Shown here piece after piece: positions 1 to 12,769 of a stretch of 64,000 nt of DNA (its first letter is position 1; every line of letters begins with the position of its first letter). Origin of the DNA: Vicugna pacos. Taxonomy: Eukaryota; Chordata; Mammalia; Artiodactyla; Camelidae. The DNA is taken from contig NC_133003.1 of assembly GCF_048564905.1 (NCBI RefSeq), positions 10,765,832 to 10,829,831 of the forward strand, given 5' to 3'. A model generated the notes under the pieces. It had not been told where the DNA came from. It saw nothing but the letters and a program-made list of their open reading frames with translations, and made no database searches. Both the position numbers and the translations under genes were made by a program.

Positions 1-756
1 CATATTTTCACAATCTGCCAAAACAAGAGAGATATCTCCATTTTAGGAAAATAAAAAGAAGGAGACCTTGTGATTAAGGAGAGCTGACTAATGGACCACA
101 GAGAGACAGTCTAGAAAACAGGGCTCACAGGTGAGGTGAGCAGGTGCACGCTCCTCCTGATATGATACCTGCCTACGGAGACGTGCGGCGCTTTGAAGAA
201 GGTGCTGATGTCAGTCCCGAGGTGGGCAGCAGAGTTTACCGTTTGAGATGGGTACAAGACAGCCCGTGGGAGCCTGCAGAATCTTTGCATTCTTTTGATC
301 ACGCTGGAGATATACCAAGACTAGAACTGGAGCCACGCCAAGCAGGAAAAAGATCTGCACCAAGCCTGGACTGTACCACCCCCTCTCGACACGGTTGCCT
401 CGGCTAGAGGGACTCCTCCTAACTGTAATGACAGTGCCACAAAAACAGCCAGGCAAATAAAGTGAACAGGGGTTCAAGTGGTGCGCGTTGTGGTCCAGCA
501 GGGCTGCTCTTGGGGGAGCGACTGAGGAGGAGTTTGACCGGGATGGTGCCGTAAGCAAAGAGTGAGCTAATGGGGAGTGGATTTAAGTTGAAAACAAAAG
601 AACTATTCCTTGGAAACTTCTAGAGGGTTATAGACTTGTTGGGTCTGTCACAAGGAAGATTTGCAATTAAGGTGCAGCAAGAAGTCCACAGTTTGGAGGT
701 CTTCCTGTTTTCCAGAACTCCCTGAGATGATAGGTAACATATAACGGGAGAAATTT
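1..756. other. Intergenic, no feature recognised
   Basis: This holds an open frame of 87 codons on the plus strand (144-407) with no recognisable domain. It lies far downstream of GLB1, and I see no gene or repeat that I can name. Confidence 0.5.
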
Positions 757-768
757 AAAAGATGGTTG

Positions 769-1013
769 AACAACAAGGTCCTGCTGTAGAGCACAGGGAA
801 CTATATTCAATAGCTTGTAATAACCTATAATGGAAAATAATATGACAAAGGGATATATATGTATATGTATGTGTGTGTGTGTATATATATATGTATAAAC
901 TGAACCACTATGCTGTATACCAGAAATTAAATACACAACATTATACATCAACTGTACTTCAATAACCAAAAAAAAAAAAAAGAAAGAAAGAAAGAAAAGA
1001 AAAGAATTTAAGT
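769..1013 (+). mobile_element. L1 3' end, 5'-truncated
   Basis: The sequence matches the 3' terminus of cetartiodactyl L1 (cagggaactatattcaat, then a TA/TG-rich stretch, then acttcaataa and a poly-A tail with AAAG expansion). It is flanked by a target-site duplication, aaaagatggttg, at 757-768 and 1014-1025. It landed at the edge of an older L1 3' UTR that continues from about 1020. Confidence 0.88.
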
Positions 1014-1019
1014 AAAAGA

Positions 1020-1172
1020 TGGTTGGGTACAAAAGCCACTTTGGAAAATAATTTTGACGATTCTTTGTAAAGTTGAACACATACCTACCCTGGAATCCAG
1101 GAATTCTATACCTAGGTATTTACTCAAAAGAAATGAAGTCCTTAAGAAGACTTGCTCAAGAATGTTCACAAC
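1020..1172 (+). mobile_element. Old L1 3' UTR, first piece
   Basis: The text (ccactttggaaaataa, ctacctaggtatttactc-like, aagacttgctcaagaatgtt) is the mammalian L1M 3' region. It resumes at 2529 after an inserted younger L1, so the two pieces are one interrupted element. Confidence 0.75.
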
Positions 1173-2528
1173 AGTGTATTTAATGGCGAAAGACTGAAAG
1201 CTTTCCGCTTAAGATCAGGCACAAGACAAAGATGTCTGCTCTGGCCGCTTCTATCATATTGTGCTGGAGGTTCTTGTCAGAAAAAAAAAGGGCAATAAAA
1301 AGAAATAAAATGTATCCAGATTGCAAAGGAAGGAATGAAACTATGTCTATCTGCAGATGACATGAGCTTTTATGCAGAAAAGTCTAAGGAATCCATAAAC
1401 AATAAACTATTAGAGCAAATAAATGAGTTCAGCAAATTACAGGATACAAAATCAATATAAAACATCAGTTACAGTGTGGAGGGTAGAGCTCAGTGGTAGA
1501 GCACATGCTTAGCATGCACGAGGTCCTGGGTTCAACCCCCAGTACCTCCATTAAAAAAAAATCAGTTATATTTCAGTATGTTAGCAATGAATAATCTAAA
1601 TATGAAATTAAGAAAACAATTCCATGTATAATAACATCAAAAAAAGAAATACTTCGGAATAAATTTAACAAAAGAATTGCAAGACATGTATACTGTAAGC
1701 TAGAAAACATCATGGAAATAAAGGAGACAAATAAATGCAAAGACGTCTTGGGTTCATTGATTAAAAGATTCAGTATTTTAAAGACACCTTTAAGATGGCA
1801 ATACTTCCACATTGATCTCTAGGTTCAATACAATCCCTATCACAGTCCCAGCTGGCTTTTATAATATTTTGGCACGAATTGACAAGCTGATGCTCTGTGG
1901 AAATGAAGAGGTCCCAGAAGGGTTCCAACAATCTCGAACCAGAACAAAGTTGGAGAACTTACTACAGTTAATTAACTAAGACGAGGTGGTATAGCATAAG
2001 GACAGTCATATAGATCAAGGGAACAGAACCGAAAATCCAGAATAAACCTTCATGTTTATGGTCAATTGATCTTTTGACAAGGGTGCCAAGATAATTCAAT
2101 GGGGGAAAGACTGGTCTTTTTAACAGCTGGCATTTGAACAGTTGGATAGCCATGTGCCCAAGAGTGAAGCTGGACTGAGACTTCACTCCATACACAAAAA
2201 ATGAAAACGGATCACAGGTCTAAATGTAAGAGCTAAAACTGTAAATTTCTTAGAAGAAAACATAGCTATAAATCTTCTTGACCGGGGGTTAAGCAAACGT
2301 ACAGACAAAAAGTAGATTAGTGATTGTCTAGGGCAGGAAGGAGAGGGGTTGGGGAGTGCCTGCTGACGAGTGGGGGTTTCTTTTGAGGGTGAGGAAAGGT
2401 TCTAAACTTAGATCATGGTGATGAGTGTGCCTCTCTGCGAATACGCTGAAAAACCCACTGAACTGTACATGTCCAATGAGGAAATTTTATGGTGTGTGAA
2501 TTATAGCTCAATAAAAGTGTTTAATGAA
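1173..2528 (+). mobile_element. Degraded L1: end of ORF2 and 3' UTR
   Basis: Recognisable reverse-transcriptase text (SGTRQRC, then the equivalent of FADD read as SADDMSFYAEKSKES) is followed by ORF2 C-terminal sequence and a 3' UTR ending near aattatagctcaataaaa. It has many stops and indels. It sits inside the older L1 at 1020-1172 / 2529-2970 and itself carries a SINE at 1472-1560. Confidence 0.8.
1472..1560 (+). mobile_element. Camelid tRNA-Ala SINE (Vic-1 type)
   Basis: Pol III A box (agctcagtgg), anticodon-loop remnant cttagcatgc and B box (ggttcaaccc) are present, followed by a short A tail. The target-site duplication atcagtta lies at 1464-1471 and 1561-1568. It is inserted in a degraded L1. 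Confidence 0.95.
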
Positions 2529-2970
2529 AACGTGTAACAGTTTTACTCCTAATAGCCCCAAACTGGAAATAATCCAGCTGTCCATTAAGACAGGAGAACA
2601 GATAACCAAGCTTAGTATATTCATGCGATGGACCACGGCTCAGCACTATAAATGAAGGAACCATTCATGTGCGCAACATCCCTGGACCTCAGAAACATGA
2701 TATTGAGCAAAAGAAGCCAGACACAAAAAGAGCACACAATGTCTGATGCTATTCATACAAAGGTTTAGAACAGGGAAAACTGACCTATGGAGAAAAAAAA
2801 TTTATCACAGTAGTTGCCTCTGGTGTGTAGTAGGATGTCAGTTGCGAAGGAATAATGGTACAGAGAGGGGAATAATCTGGGCGATGGAAATCAGCAAAAA
2901 AGAGCTTACTTGAGATGTACTCAATATAATAAAATAACGTGGGAGATATTTTTAAATAAACATGCCGATC
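2529..2970 (+). mobile_element. Old L1 3' UTR, second piece
   Basis: This continues the element interrupted at 1172: aatagccccaaactggaaat, then the tcatgcgatggaccacgg-like and gagcaaaagaagccagac landmarks of L1M 3' ends. Confidence 0.75.
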
Positions 2971-2974
2971 CATT

Positions 2975-5900
2975 TTGAGGAAGTAATAACACCCACTAAC
3001 AAAGAACAAAAGATTCTACAACATTTGCTGCCACCAGACAGTGCTGATCCTACCCAAAGGTGTTAGGAGACGTTATGTGGGTGTCAGCAGTTAACTTCCT
3101 TCTAGAACTGAACTTATTAATTTCTATTTTCATCTCCCAGAAGGTACGGACTTCATCTCAGTCAACTCAGCATTTCACCCACTCCCCCTTCCTTCAGTGA
3201 TACTCGGTGTTCCAATTTTTGGCAAGGCTCTCTGGTCTTGGTCATCTGTTGATGTCAGCACCTGCTGAGATGGACCTCACCCTGTCTGGGCCATCAATCC
3301 ATGGAGTGACCTGCTGAGCTGACCCACTCCTCCATTAAGGACTTGAACAAGGCTACTTCTCAGATCCTCTGGCACTGCACCCGCAACTCTGGAAACTCTC
3401 CATTTTCTCCTGTGTTCCTCAGAGGGCTGAGCAAGGGAAAGCCCTCGCCGGAGCCCTGGCTACTTGGTGCTGCTCCAGTTGGCACGGGAGACCTCTGGTC
3501 TCCATTCCATGTCTGGTGCATGGGAACTCTTGAAGACACCTTGGTCCACGTGCAGACACCCACACTGTGTGCCTCCACCCTTGAGCCGTGATGGGGAACT
3601 CAGGGATCTTGCTTCCTCCCCGCAAAAGCCCCCCGGCTCAGATCTCAACACCTTGGTGGGAATTCTGTTGTGTTTCCCAACTCCAAGGGCTTGGCCATGG
3701 GAGGTGGCAGTGCTGGGACATTTCTCAGGGATGCTCACTGGCATCTGACCCTTTGCTTTTCCTTTTGATTCCTCTCTCCCTCTCTCTGAGCCCACGGAAG
3801 CCTCCTCCCTCTCAGCGCCCCTTTCTAAGAAGTTGGACTAGAAGGAGAAGGGCGAATGCGTCATTTCAGGAATACAGATGGGATGTGTTTAATTTAAAAA
3901 TCATTAGAAAATCAGAGGTGGGAGTGGACAAGGAAGAAGAGAGAAGTGGGGACAAAAAAAGATGGCCCAGCAATGTGGATCAGAGCAGAACAGAACGTCT
4001 TGTAAAAACTGGAGTATCGAATATTCAATACTATTGAACTTCTGCCATTGCTCTGTAGACCGTCTCTCACCCCCATCTCCTTAAAGCCTCTGCTAAAGTT
4101 CTAAAGATGAAAAGGCTCAATGTGGGTGACGTTTTTGCAAAACTCAAGGGACTCAGTTCCACATATGAGTCAAGACACTGCAAAAGAATGTGTGGGATGG
4201 TGAGCTCGTTCGTGAACTGAACTCATTGGGTGGAAGCTGAGGCACAATGTCTAGCCAGAGGAAACCATGAGAAAGTAAGCCGTCCAGAGGTTCACAGAAA
4301 TCCCGGGAAGGTTTCAAAGGCAAATCTTATCTAGATTTTTTTAAAGAGAAGGCCACCTCATCTGACATCTGTGTTAGACACGGCCAAAGGAAGGCTGAAA
4401 ACACATGGACCTATTCCTGATCTGCGGATGCAGACATGGAAGTATTTTTTCATCCGGGAAGCACTGACTGAGGACCAGCTATGGGCTAGATGTGCTGTCC
4501 TGGGTACCAAGGAAGGATACAAGAGTGAAAATCACATGGTACTTGTCCTGAAGGCTCTCTGGTCAGTGGTAAAGCAAAAGCTACAATATTATGAGCTGAG
4601 TACCATAAAGGGGGATGTAAGCTGAGAAGGGATTAACAGCACCTGCACTCATAAACATCCAGGGAACCTAGTTCTTGGAGGACACGTGGGAGTATATGAG
4701 CGTCCTAGCCATCTTCTCTTCTGCCCCCAAGGCTTGCAGGATGTTTTGCCAACCTGGCCCCAATCCACAAGGATGATTTTCTGACCCAGTGCCCTGGATG
4801 TTAACTTATGTGTCCTTTGTCTCCTTAAAAGATGGAAGTTTCTCTTCTTTTTTTGATGGCTGTTGTTATCACTGACAACTGCTTCACAGCACAGGACTGC
4901 TCTGTAGAAGCTCCAGGCCAACCACACGACCACACAGCTGTTAAGCTGATGGGAGAGCCAGTATTAAGAACAAGTGTCACAAAACAGGAAATTGTCCATT
5001 GTCTCACCTTTGGGTGAGAAAGTTGCCTTACTGTCCACAGTTAGCACGAAAAACAACAGGCTCTTTTTGGAGGAGGGCAGGTGTCCCTAAGAGACTGACG
5101 AGGTCCTTAGCATATTTAGTGTGAAGGTGGAGGGGTTTTGTGAGACACATGGAAGGACTGGGTGGGGTGCGTTTTCTTTAAGTGGGAGCCAGAAAGAATA
5201 ATTCCCTCCTTACCATTTTCCATAATAACAGCAGTCGAAAGAAAGAAAGAAATTTTTCTGAGATTCAAGAGCTGAGAAGGGAAAACAAGCTCTTGTATTG
5301 CAGACTCCTGCAAACAGAGGAATTCAGAGGATGGTGACGCAAGAGTGTTAACCGAAATTTTAGAAACCGAGAACTGATTGAAATTTTTTTAAAAAGTGTT
5401 TATTTGGGGTTTGTTAGGACTGCAGCCTGGGAGACACAGGTTTAAGAAGCACTTGAATTGTGTTCCGCCAGACGACAAAATGAGGGAGGCTTACAAAGGC
5501 AAAACCCACAAGGTTACAGTGAGTTACTTGAGTTGTTTATCAAGAATTATAACTGGAGCTAGAAAGAAGGGTGCTTGTTAAGTAAGATTGGTTGGGGTCT
5601 GAAATGGTTGCGTAATTACAAAAGGAGACCTTGAGATCATATGTTTGCTGCTGGTGGGTGTTCTGAATACAGATGGTGGTGTCCTTGGGTCTGGTCCAGT
5701 TCAGAGGAAGTTCAAGTTCTCAGCGGGGCAGAGACATCCTGAGACCAGACCCTCAGTGGCCCCTCCTCCGGCTCCCTGTGTGTCCACCTCGACTGTGATG
5801 ACTCCATTATAATTTTAATTTGTCATCAATAGTAAATTTGTAATAGTCCTGCAGAAAGTCTGAGCCTTCTTTCTTCCCCTTCTTTTAGCAGATGAACAAA

Positions 5901-8900
5901 CGCAAGGCAAAATGCTCTTTGGGACAATTTACCAGGTACAGAGGCCTTGCTTGGCCAACTGAAATCATCTGATGTGCGATGAGTCATGACAAAGGGGAGG
6001 GAAAGAAGGGAAAAGATGAGGCCTGAGCCCAGATCTTCTCTGTGCTGCTGACTGGTTGGGTGATTTTGTTTCCTCATACAACAAGTTTTAAAGTTCAGAT
6101 ATTCTATTTTGCACTTCCAGAAGTTCTACTTGGTTCTTTTACAAATCTGTGATGTCCCACTGTAGAGTTTCCTCTCCCCTGTGGATTATCTTCAAGGTTG
6201 TTTGCCTTTAAATACTGTGGAATATTTATTTTAAAATATGTCTCATAATTTCAGTATCAGGAGCCTGTGTGGGTCTGTTTCTGCTGGTTTGTTTCTTTTG
6301 CTCTGTCTTCCTGTGTATTTGGTTGTATTTGACCATGGCTGCTCTCCTGCTGTTCAGCCAGGCAACGCGGCTCACCTCGGGGGTCGCCCAAGAGGCAGGA
6401 TGAAGGTGGCCTTATTCCAAAGATGATTTTGAGTTTGCTTCTGTCAGACAAAAAGGGGAGTTACCAGTCCTGTAGAACACTTAACTTCATCACCTGACGT
6501 TTACTGAACTATGTCAGTGATGCAAATTTAGACCATAAATCCATACTAAGGCTGACCTATGCTCAAAACCTGGATCTTGGGGACTTTTCAGGCACAAAGA
6601 CCTGAAGATCCTCAAGGCCTTACACTAGGATCTCTGAAACAAAGAAGGGTGATTCTAGGGCCTCAAAACTTGGGAACAGAAAATGGTAGAATTTGGTCAC
6701 CAAGAGAAAGAGGAGCAGTTGAGACCAAGATGATGTTGCAGGGTCCTCTCAGTGAGGAGGGGCTGAACGTTTGGTCCCCTTCTACTGCATGGTACTTACA
6801 TTTGACTTCTGTTGCTATCAGGGTAATGTGGACACTGAATTTTCACCCCGGAGTGGGGAGCTGGCATGGTTCTATTTGTCCCAGACACAGGTGGTTCCTC
6901 CTCCGATATGAGATGTAAAAGGCTGGTGTTCAGAGTGGGAAAAAAGTCAGGCGATTTTCTCCATCCCCTTCCTTCCTGGCTTCCACCTCTGTCCTCCTGA
7001 ACAATCAGAATTCCCTATTTAACCAGGGTGGCTTCTGTCGAGTTTGTAACGAGACCAACATAAATCCGCAGTGACCTCAGGACAGGGCCTGAGCTGTGCT
7101 GCAGTAAATACCTGCCCACTAGCAGCTTGTCAGGCCATTCCAGAATCTTCTAACAGGAAGGCAGACAAGACTAGTCCTCCACCCAACTGTCTCCCACCTA
7201 GCTGTCTTTTTCTGTAGACATTTAGGACTGCAAAGATCCTGTCTAGGGGAAGGATTTGGCATTTAGGCAGTAAGCAATCTCAATTTTCAAGTACAAAACC
7301 ATGAAAGACCCATCAAGTTCACTGGGGGCTCTGGGAGAGGCCCGAGGACCTCTAACCCACTATAAATGACCTCCTTGGAGTGGTTCCTCTGATACTTTAC
7401 TGTATTTGTTCTCGACAGATGTGTGTTGGTGTCAAGAAGCATGGCAGACAGTGGACAGATAAGCCCAGTCATCCACTGGGAATGTCGAGAAGCTCCTCCC
7501 AACCCAAGGGCTCAGGTGACGTCAGTCTGCAGCGTTTCTGTCCCTGCCTGGTCTCCTCTGCCCGCCTCACCTCAAGGAAGAGCCCCCTCCAGAGAAAACC
7601 TGAGAGTCACCATTTGACTGATGAACTTACAAGTCCATGTAACACCTCTCTGCTCGCTTCTTGCAGAGAAACCCGCTGCTCCCAGAAGAGTTCAGCTTAG
7701 TTCCTGGGGAATTTGCTGAGTGTCAAAGAACAGATCTAAGCAGAAGAGAGGCTGGGCTCTTACAACGGTGGGTTTTGTCGGGGAGGGAGTCCCGGCCTTG
7801 GAAGCGAGTCATCTTCCAGGGTAGAGGGTTCCACACCTCCCGACCTGTGTTCACCATAACACACACGCACACCCTTGGGGCTACAGCTCACACCCAGCCT
7901 GATGGTCAGCCAGGTGACGTGGCTGAAATATTGTTCTCCTGTGATTTTGAGTTTTATCAAGTAGAATACAACACTTTCTCCCTGCAGCCCTGTCCATCAA
8001 GGGAGACGTGTGGGCTTGAGAGGCCAGAGACTCGAGTCTCAGTTCAGCGCCCCCAATTTTGGGTAAATCACAATCTTTCCTATCTCTCAATTTTCTTGAA
8101 CTGAAAATTGGGTTGCGTATCACGTGCCCTACTTCTGTAAAAGGTTCTTCCCTCCATGAGATCATAGCCCAAATGCTGTCTGGAGTGAGGGAAACTCCAG
8201 ATGATTCCAGGACCCAGCAGAGGCCTCAGAAGTCATGGAACAGACAAGCCATCCTGCTGCTGGGCCTGTCCGAGTTCCTGACCCGTGGGATCACGGGCAT
8301 CACAAAATAGTTGCTTCATGGCACTTATGCAAACGTATTGACCACAACCAGAACAGCACTCAGTGGGGAGAAATGCCCTTTGGACGAGGAATTCAGTGAG
8401 TTGCCAGGGTTTTCCATCAGCGCAGGCTGCCCCCAGCAAGGTCGGGCTTGTGCTGGCGGGTCCTGAGGGACGACCCACCTTCTTCTGTTCCTTGGAGCCT
8501 CCCTCCCTCCTTTCCAGTCTCTTTCCGTGTTTGATACCAGACTGTCTTTTTTGGCTTTGCGTCCTTCAGCCAAGCACGGTGTCTGGTCTGAAGAGGCATG
8601 TTGTTGATCTGAACACAAGGGGATCCCTGGAGAGGCTGGTGCCTCCTGGTGGCTTTTCCTCCCTGCGGGCCCCCAGCTTTCCAGATGATTGTTTACGTGC
8701 TTCTGAGGAGGAGCGCGACGGGAAAGAATCCAGCTAGCCTTCAGCAAGCGCAGACCACACGAGGAGCGCCACGAGGGGCTTTTGTGAGGACCGCCTTGGA
8801 TGTGAAAACGCCACAAGTGGGAACCACACTTAGGACATGAGAAGAGTGAGGCTTAACAAGTGAATCACTTGCCTGAGATCATGCCGACGGTAAGTGATGG

Positions 8901-9670
8901 AGTGAGCGGGGGCCCTGTGTCTGTCCCCGAGCCCGTCTGTTTCACCGGGGGGACGGTGCTGCTGGTGCGGGGGTTCCCAGTCAGGGCACTGGGGCTCCTG
9001 GGGGCTTCCTCACCCAGGGAGAGCCCCAGGGGTGGGTAGGTGGAGCAGCTGTCTGCTGGGGAACCAGTTCAGACCCTCACTGGGTATTTACAGACAATCT
9101 GACGGCTGCTAGCCTCGTATCTGATTAACAAACCTCAGGGCGCGAAGGCTGGTGGGGAGGGGACAACCCGGGAAAACGCCCAGTCAGACTGAGAGCAGAG
9201 GCCCGGCTTAACCCAGAGCCACCTCATCTGAGCATCTGGACACTGGCCAGACTTTCCTCACGGCCCACGAGCGCCCAGTCCACACGGGCCGTCTCCTCTA
9301 CCGCAGACTAGACAGAATCCCTCACCCTGACTGCAAAAGTGATTTCAGGAAATGACTTTTTTTTTCTTTAAATGATAATAAGGCAAGAAACAAAGACCAC
9401 ACAAGATCATTTCCTATTTTGTGTCATCTGACAGAAGACCGATTGCTTGTTGGGGAAACAATGAAAGAAAACCCAAACTTGGCTAAACACGAAAGAATTT
9501 CATTCTGAATTAACTGGATTTGCTGAGAAACAACAACTGACAGAGAGAGAAACACTGACCAGGCTGACACAGCAGGGCAGAGACAGACAGAAGAGGGAAG
9601 GGCACCGAGTCCAGCACCGCAGGGCTCCACCAAGCGTGACTCGGATGCTCCTGCATTCCTTCCAGCCTCA
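2975..9670. other. Intergenic, no gene recognised
   Basis: About 6.7 kb of sequence beyond the 3' end of GLB1. The open frames are short, overlap on both strands and lack recognisable domains. The stretch around 6100-6440 has the pyrimidine-rich look of an old LINE 3' region in antisense, but I cannot name it. No SINE copy occurs here, which is a long gap for this window. Confidence 0.5.
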
Positions 9671-9685
9671 AAAAAGATGCTCTGA

Positions 9686-9829
9686 GGGGCGGGGTATAGC
9701 TCAAGTGGCAGAGCACATGCTTAGCACACACAAGGTCCTGGGTTCAATCCCCAGTACCTCCTCTAAAAATAAATAAACAAAACAAACAAACAAATAAATA
9801 AACCTAATTATATCCCCCCACCAAAAAAA
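9686..9829 (+). mobile_element. Camelid tRNA-Ala SINE (Vic-1 type)
   Basis: Full-length copy with A and B boxes and the family's tail (taaataaacctaatta, C-rich stretch, poly-A). A 15-bp target-site duplication, aaaaagatgctctga, lies at 9671-9685 and 9830-9844, exact on both sides. Confidence 0.96.
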
Positions 9830-9844
9830 AAAAAGATGCTCTGA

Positions 9845-10420
9845 AATTGGCAGTTTCTTAAAAAGTTAAAACACATCTATCATGTGACTGAACAATTCCA
9901 CCCCTAGGTTTCCACCCAAGGGACATGAGAACAGTTGATCACGTGAAGAATGGTGCCTGGATTTCAGATCAGCATTATTCCTAAAAGCCTCAGACTGGAA
10001 ACAATTCAGATGCCCCTCAGCTGATAAATGGATAAACAAACTGTGGTTTGTCCACACGTGGGCTGCTCCTCAGCAGGAAAAAGGAAAAAAAATTCCTGAA
10101 CATGCTATAATAGGCATGGACCTCAAACATCATTCTGAGTGAAAGAAGTCAGACCCAGAAGACTACATATTGTGATCCCAGTTCTATGAAATTCCTGCAA
10201 AAGACAAAGCTACAGAGACAGAAAACAGATTAGTGTTTGCCTGGTAGGGGGTGGAAATGAGGACTTTCTGCACGAGAGAACCGTCTGGGGAGAAAGAAGT
10301 GTTCTGAAACTGATTTGTGGTGGTGGCTGTGTAAGTTTAAGTAAGACTCATCAAACTGTACCTTAGTAGGAGTGAATTTTATGGTATGTAAATCATACTG
10401 CAATAAAGCTATTCAAAACA
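9845..10420 (+). mobile_element. L1M 3' UTR fragment
   Basis: It runs through the usual landmarks of this L1 3' region (cagtttcttaaaaagtta, caattccacccctaggt, ctgataaatggataaacaaa, gagtgaaagaagtcagac) to a terminal actgcaataaagct. Confidence 0.8.
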
Positions 10421-10681
10421 AGATTTTCCGGAGGCTGTACATCTAAACGGAGGGTACAAAGGAAAAGGCCATGATGTTCCCAAGGATGGCTGGAAATAGG
10501 GTAATGTTCCAGGAACGCCGGGGTTACCATTGGGTTAGCTCAAGCCTGCTTAGAAAGCTTTGAAATATTAAAATCAGCTTGAGATAAATTTAACAGAACA
10601 GGTGTACAGAGCAGGCAATAAAGGTACTGCCCTTATTATTTTCAGAAGTAGCATCCTTACAGAGTCAAGAAATCAGGAATG

Positions 10682-10818
10682 GGTGTAGCTCAGGGGCAGA
10701 GCACATGCTTAGCATGCACGAGGTCCTGGATTCAATCCCAAGTTCCTCCACTTTGAAAGAAAGAAAGGAAGAAAGAAAGAAAGAAGGAAAGGAAGGAAGG
10801 AAGGAAGCAAGGAAGAAA
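10682..10818 (+). mobile_element. Camelid SINE with GAAA/GGAA-expanded tail
   Basis: The tRNA-derived head is recognisable (gtagctcagg, cttagcatgc, ggattcaatccc). The A tail has become a GAAA/GGAA microsatellite at about 10757-10815. A 15-bp exact target-site duplication, aagaaatcaggaatg, lies at 10667-10681 and 10819-10833. Confidence 0.94.
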
Positions 10819-10861
10819 AAGAAATCAGGAATGTCGGAAGGCACATTGTATTTTAAGAATG

Positions 10862-10965
10862 ATACTGAAGAAAAAGAATATATATATAATTGAATCACTA
10901 TACTGTACCCCAGAAACTAACACAACATTGTAAATCAACTATACTTCAATAATAATAAAAAAAAA
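10862..10965 (+). mobile_element. L1 3' end, strongly 5'-truncated
   Basis: Only the last 100 bases of the L1 3' end remain (aattgaatcactatactg, then acaacattgtaaatcaac, then acttcaataataat and an A tail). Confidence 0.8.
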
Positions 10966-10969
10966 GAAG

Positions 10970-12040
10970 GAATGACATTGAAAATGAAATGTATGTCCCT
11001 AAGAGGTGTTCCAGAGAGTTGAACGGGTTTGCATAGAGTCCACTGGTACCATTTATGTACTAAAGCTCTGTTTTCCAGAAGATGACATTCTGAACAACGA
11101 CGTCATGGTGCTGTAAGAGCCCCGAAAGATTCCCTCACACGAACAAGACGAGACACTCTGGCTTTGGATGGGGATCGACAGGACTGGAGTGCATGCCACC
11201 CCTCGCTGAAGCGCCAGTGTTTTCAGACTCTGGCTTTGGATGGGGATCGACAGGACTGGAGTGCATGCCACCCCTCGCTGAAGCGCCAGTGTTTTCATCT
11301 GTGACATGGGCTTACTGCTGCCTGTTGTAGGCTGTGGTTCTGAAGAGCAGACAAGAGAAGGGAAGGGAAACGTATACTCTGATGGGGGGGTTTCACTCCA
11401 CTGTCTGTGCCTCTGGAGCCCCTGTGACAGGGAGTCTCTGGGACAGGGGACGTACAGTTACCGGTGCGCACACGGCTGTAAAGGGAACTGTCTCATAGCT
11501 TCCCAAAGTGTATCACTGGGCACGGATCCTGCATGAACACTTTCTAAGTGTTCCATAACTCAGTGGTGGAAGGAGCAATGCAATGAGGCTGTGGGTGCAT
11601 GCAGCAGCCCTTCGCCCTGGGGTGCACCCAACATCCAAGGGATACAGGGCATCCAGCAAAAGATGCATGGAAGATGGTCCTGAGTAGAAGTCCAGTCTCA
11701 GTCTGTCTCCACCCTCATCCACCTCCTGCAGCGGCTCCACTAGAGTTTCAAAACTCCCCATTGAATCCCAGATAGTCATTCATGATGTCAAGGAGACAGA
11801 GAAAAACACCCCCCCCCATGAAAAGATGTTGTACATTAGCATCAGAAATCTTTCCTTTTTTCCTCCCTTAAAAAAATGTACATGTTCTCTGTAGAGGGTT
11901 TAAAATACAGGTTAGCCAAAAAGAAAAGGTAAATGATGTCTCAAACACTCACCACCCAGATATGCTCATGTTGGTGATTCTGTGTACGTCGCTGCAGTCC
12001 CGTCCTGGGGGAGTGTGAGCATGCATTGATGGACGATGGA
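10970..12040. other. Intergenic, no gene recognised
   Basis: Apart from the 72-bp duplication, this holds a C homopolymer near 11807 and, at about 11840-11990, sequence resembling old antisense LINE. No gene is supported. Confidence 0.45.
11155..11297. repeat. 72-bp direct tandem duplication
   Basis: Copy one is 11155-11226 and copy two starts at 11227; 71 consecutive bases are identical with a 72-bp offset. The unit begins actctggctttggatggg and ends in cagtgttttca. It does not resemble any repeat I know and contains no gene. Confidence 0.95.
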
Positions 12041-12049
12041 TGCCACGTG

Positions 12050-12200
12050 CATCAGGACACCAGTGCCAGACAATCAGGGTTCAAATCCTGTCTCTGCCAC
12101 TTATAGACACGTGACCTGGTAAATTAGGGAAGATGACAGTATGTTACTCAGAGTTGTTGTGAGGGATGAGTGGGTTACAAATGTACAGTATGCTCAGAAC
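12050..12200 (+). repeat. MIR SINE, old
   Basis: The order ggttcaaatcctgtctctgc, cacttatagacacgtgacc and gttgttgtgagggatgagtg follows the MIR core consensus. Confidence 0.7.
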
Positions 12201-12769
12201 AGGGGGTGGTGGAGGACAGGTGCCCAACATGTGAGAGCAGGGTGCCCCAGGCGTCTCACGCACCCCTCCACGTCCAAGTACGTGCACAGTGATTGCACAC
12301 GTGTGCATGTGTTTGCTGACATGCGTACAGGCCTGGGCTGAGTGTGTGCATATGTGCAGCTCTTATGTCTAAACGCACAAAATGGGCTCAAACTTAAGGT
12401 GATCTGCTTTTTTCACATGACATACCGTGAACGTGTTTTCATGTAAATAAATACAGGTCTCCCTCACCGTCTTAGCGTCTCCGCAACTAGTCCTGCACAG
12501 AGCACCAGGCTGGCTGGCTCTCCACCAGCCCGTCGTTTGCAGAATCATTTTAAGTTTTATTTATGGGCTCACCTAGTAGATATCATAGAAATTCAAAAGG
12601 AAGTCAAACAAGGATCAGAAAAGCAATAGTCCACTAGATCAAAACAAGACTATTTTCCACTCCTTTGAACCAACCTCAAGTCAGTGAAGTGGCTTATTCA
12701 GCCCACTCAAGTCTAGTTATGATTTAAATCAGAACTTATAAGGTAATGCCTGCTCAACATTAAAAACAG

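Noticed and set aside
144-407. 87-codon open frame near the left edge
   Set aside because: No recognisable domain. It overlaps open frames on the other strand, and there is nothing to show it is transcribed.
1173-2528. Possible intact L1 reverse transcriptase
   Set aside because: The ORF2 text is broken by many stops and indels, and only the C-terminal half is present.
10705-10893. Lys/Glu-rich open frame
   Set aside because: It is a translation of the GAAA/GGAA-expanded SINE tail.
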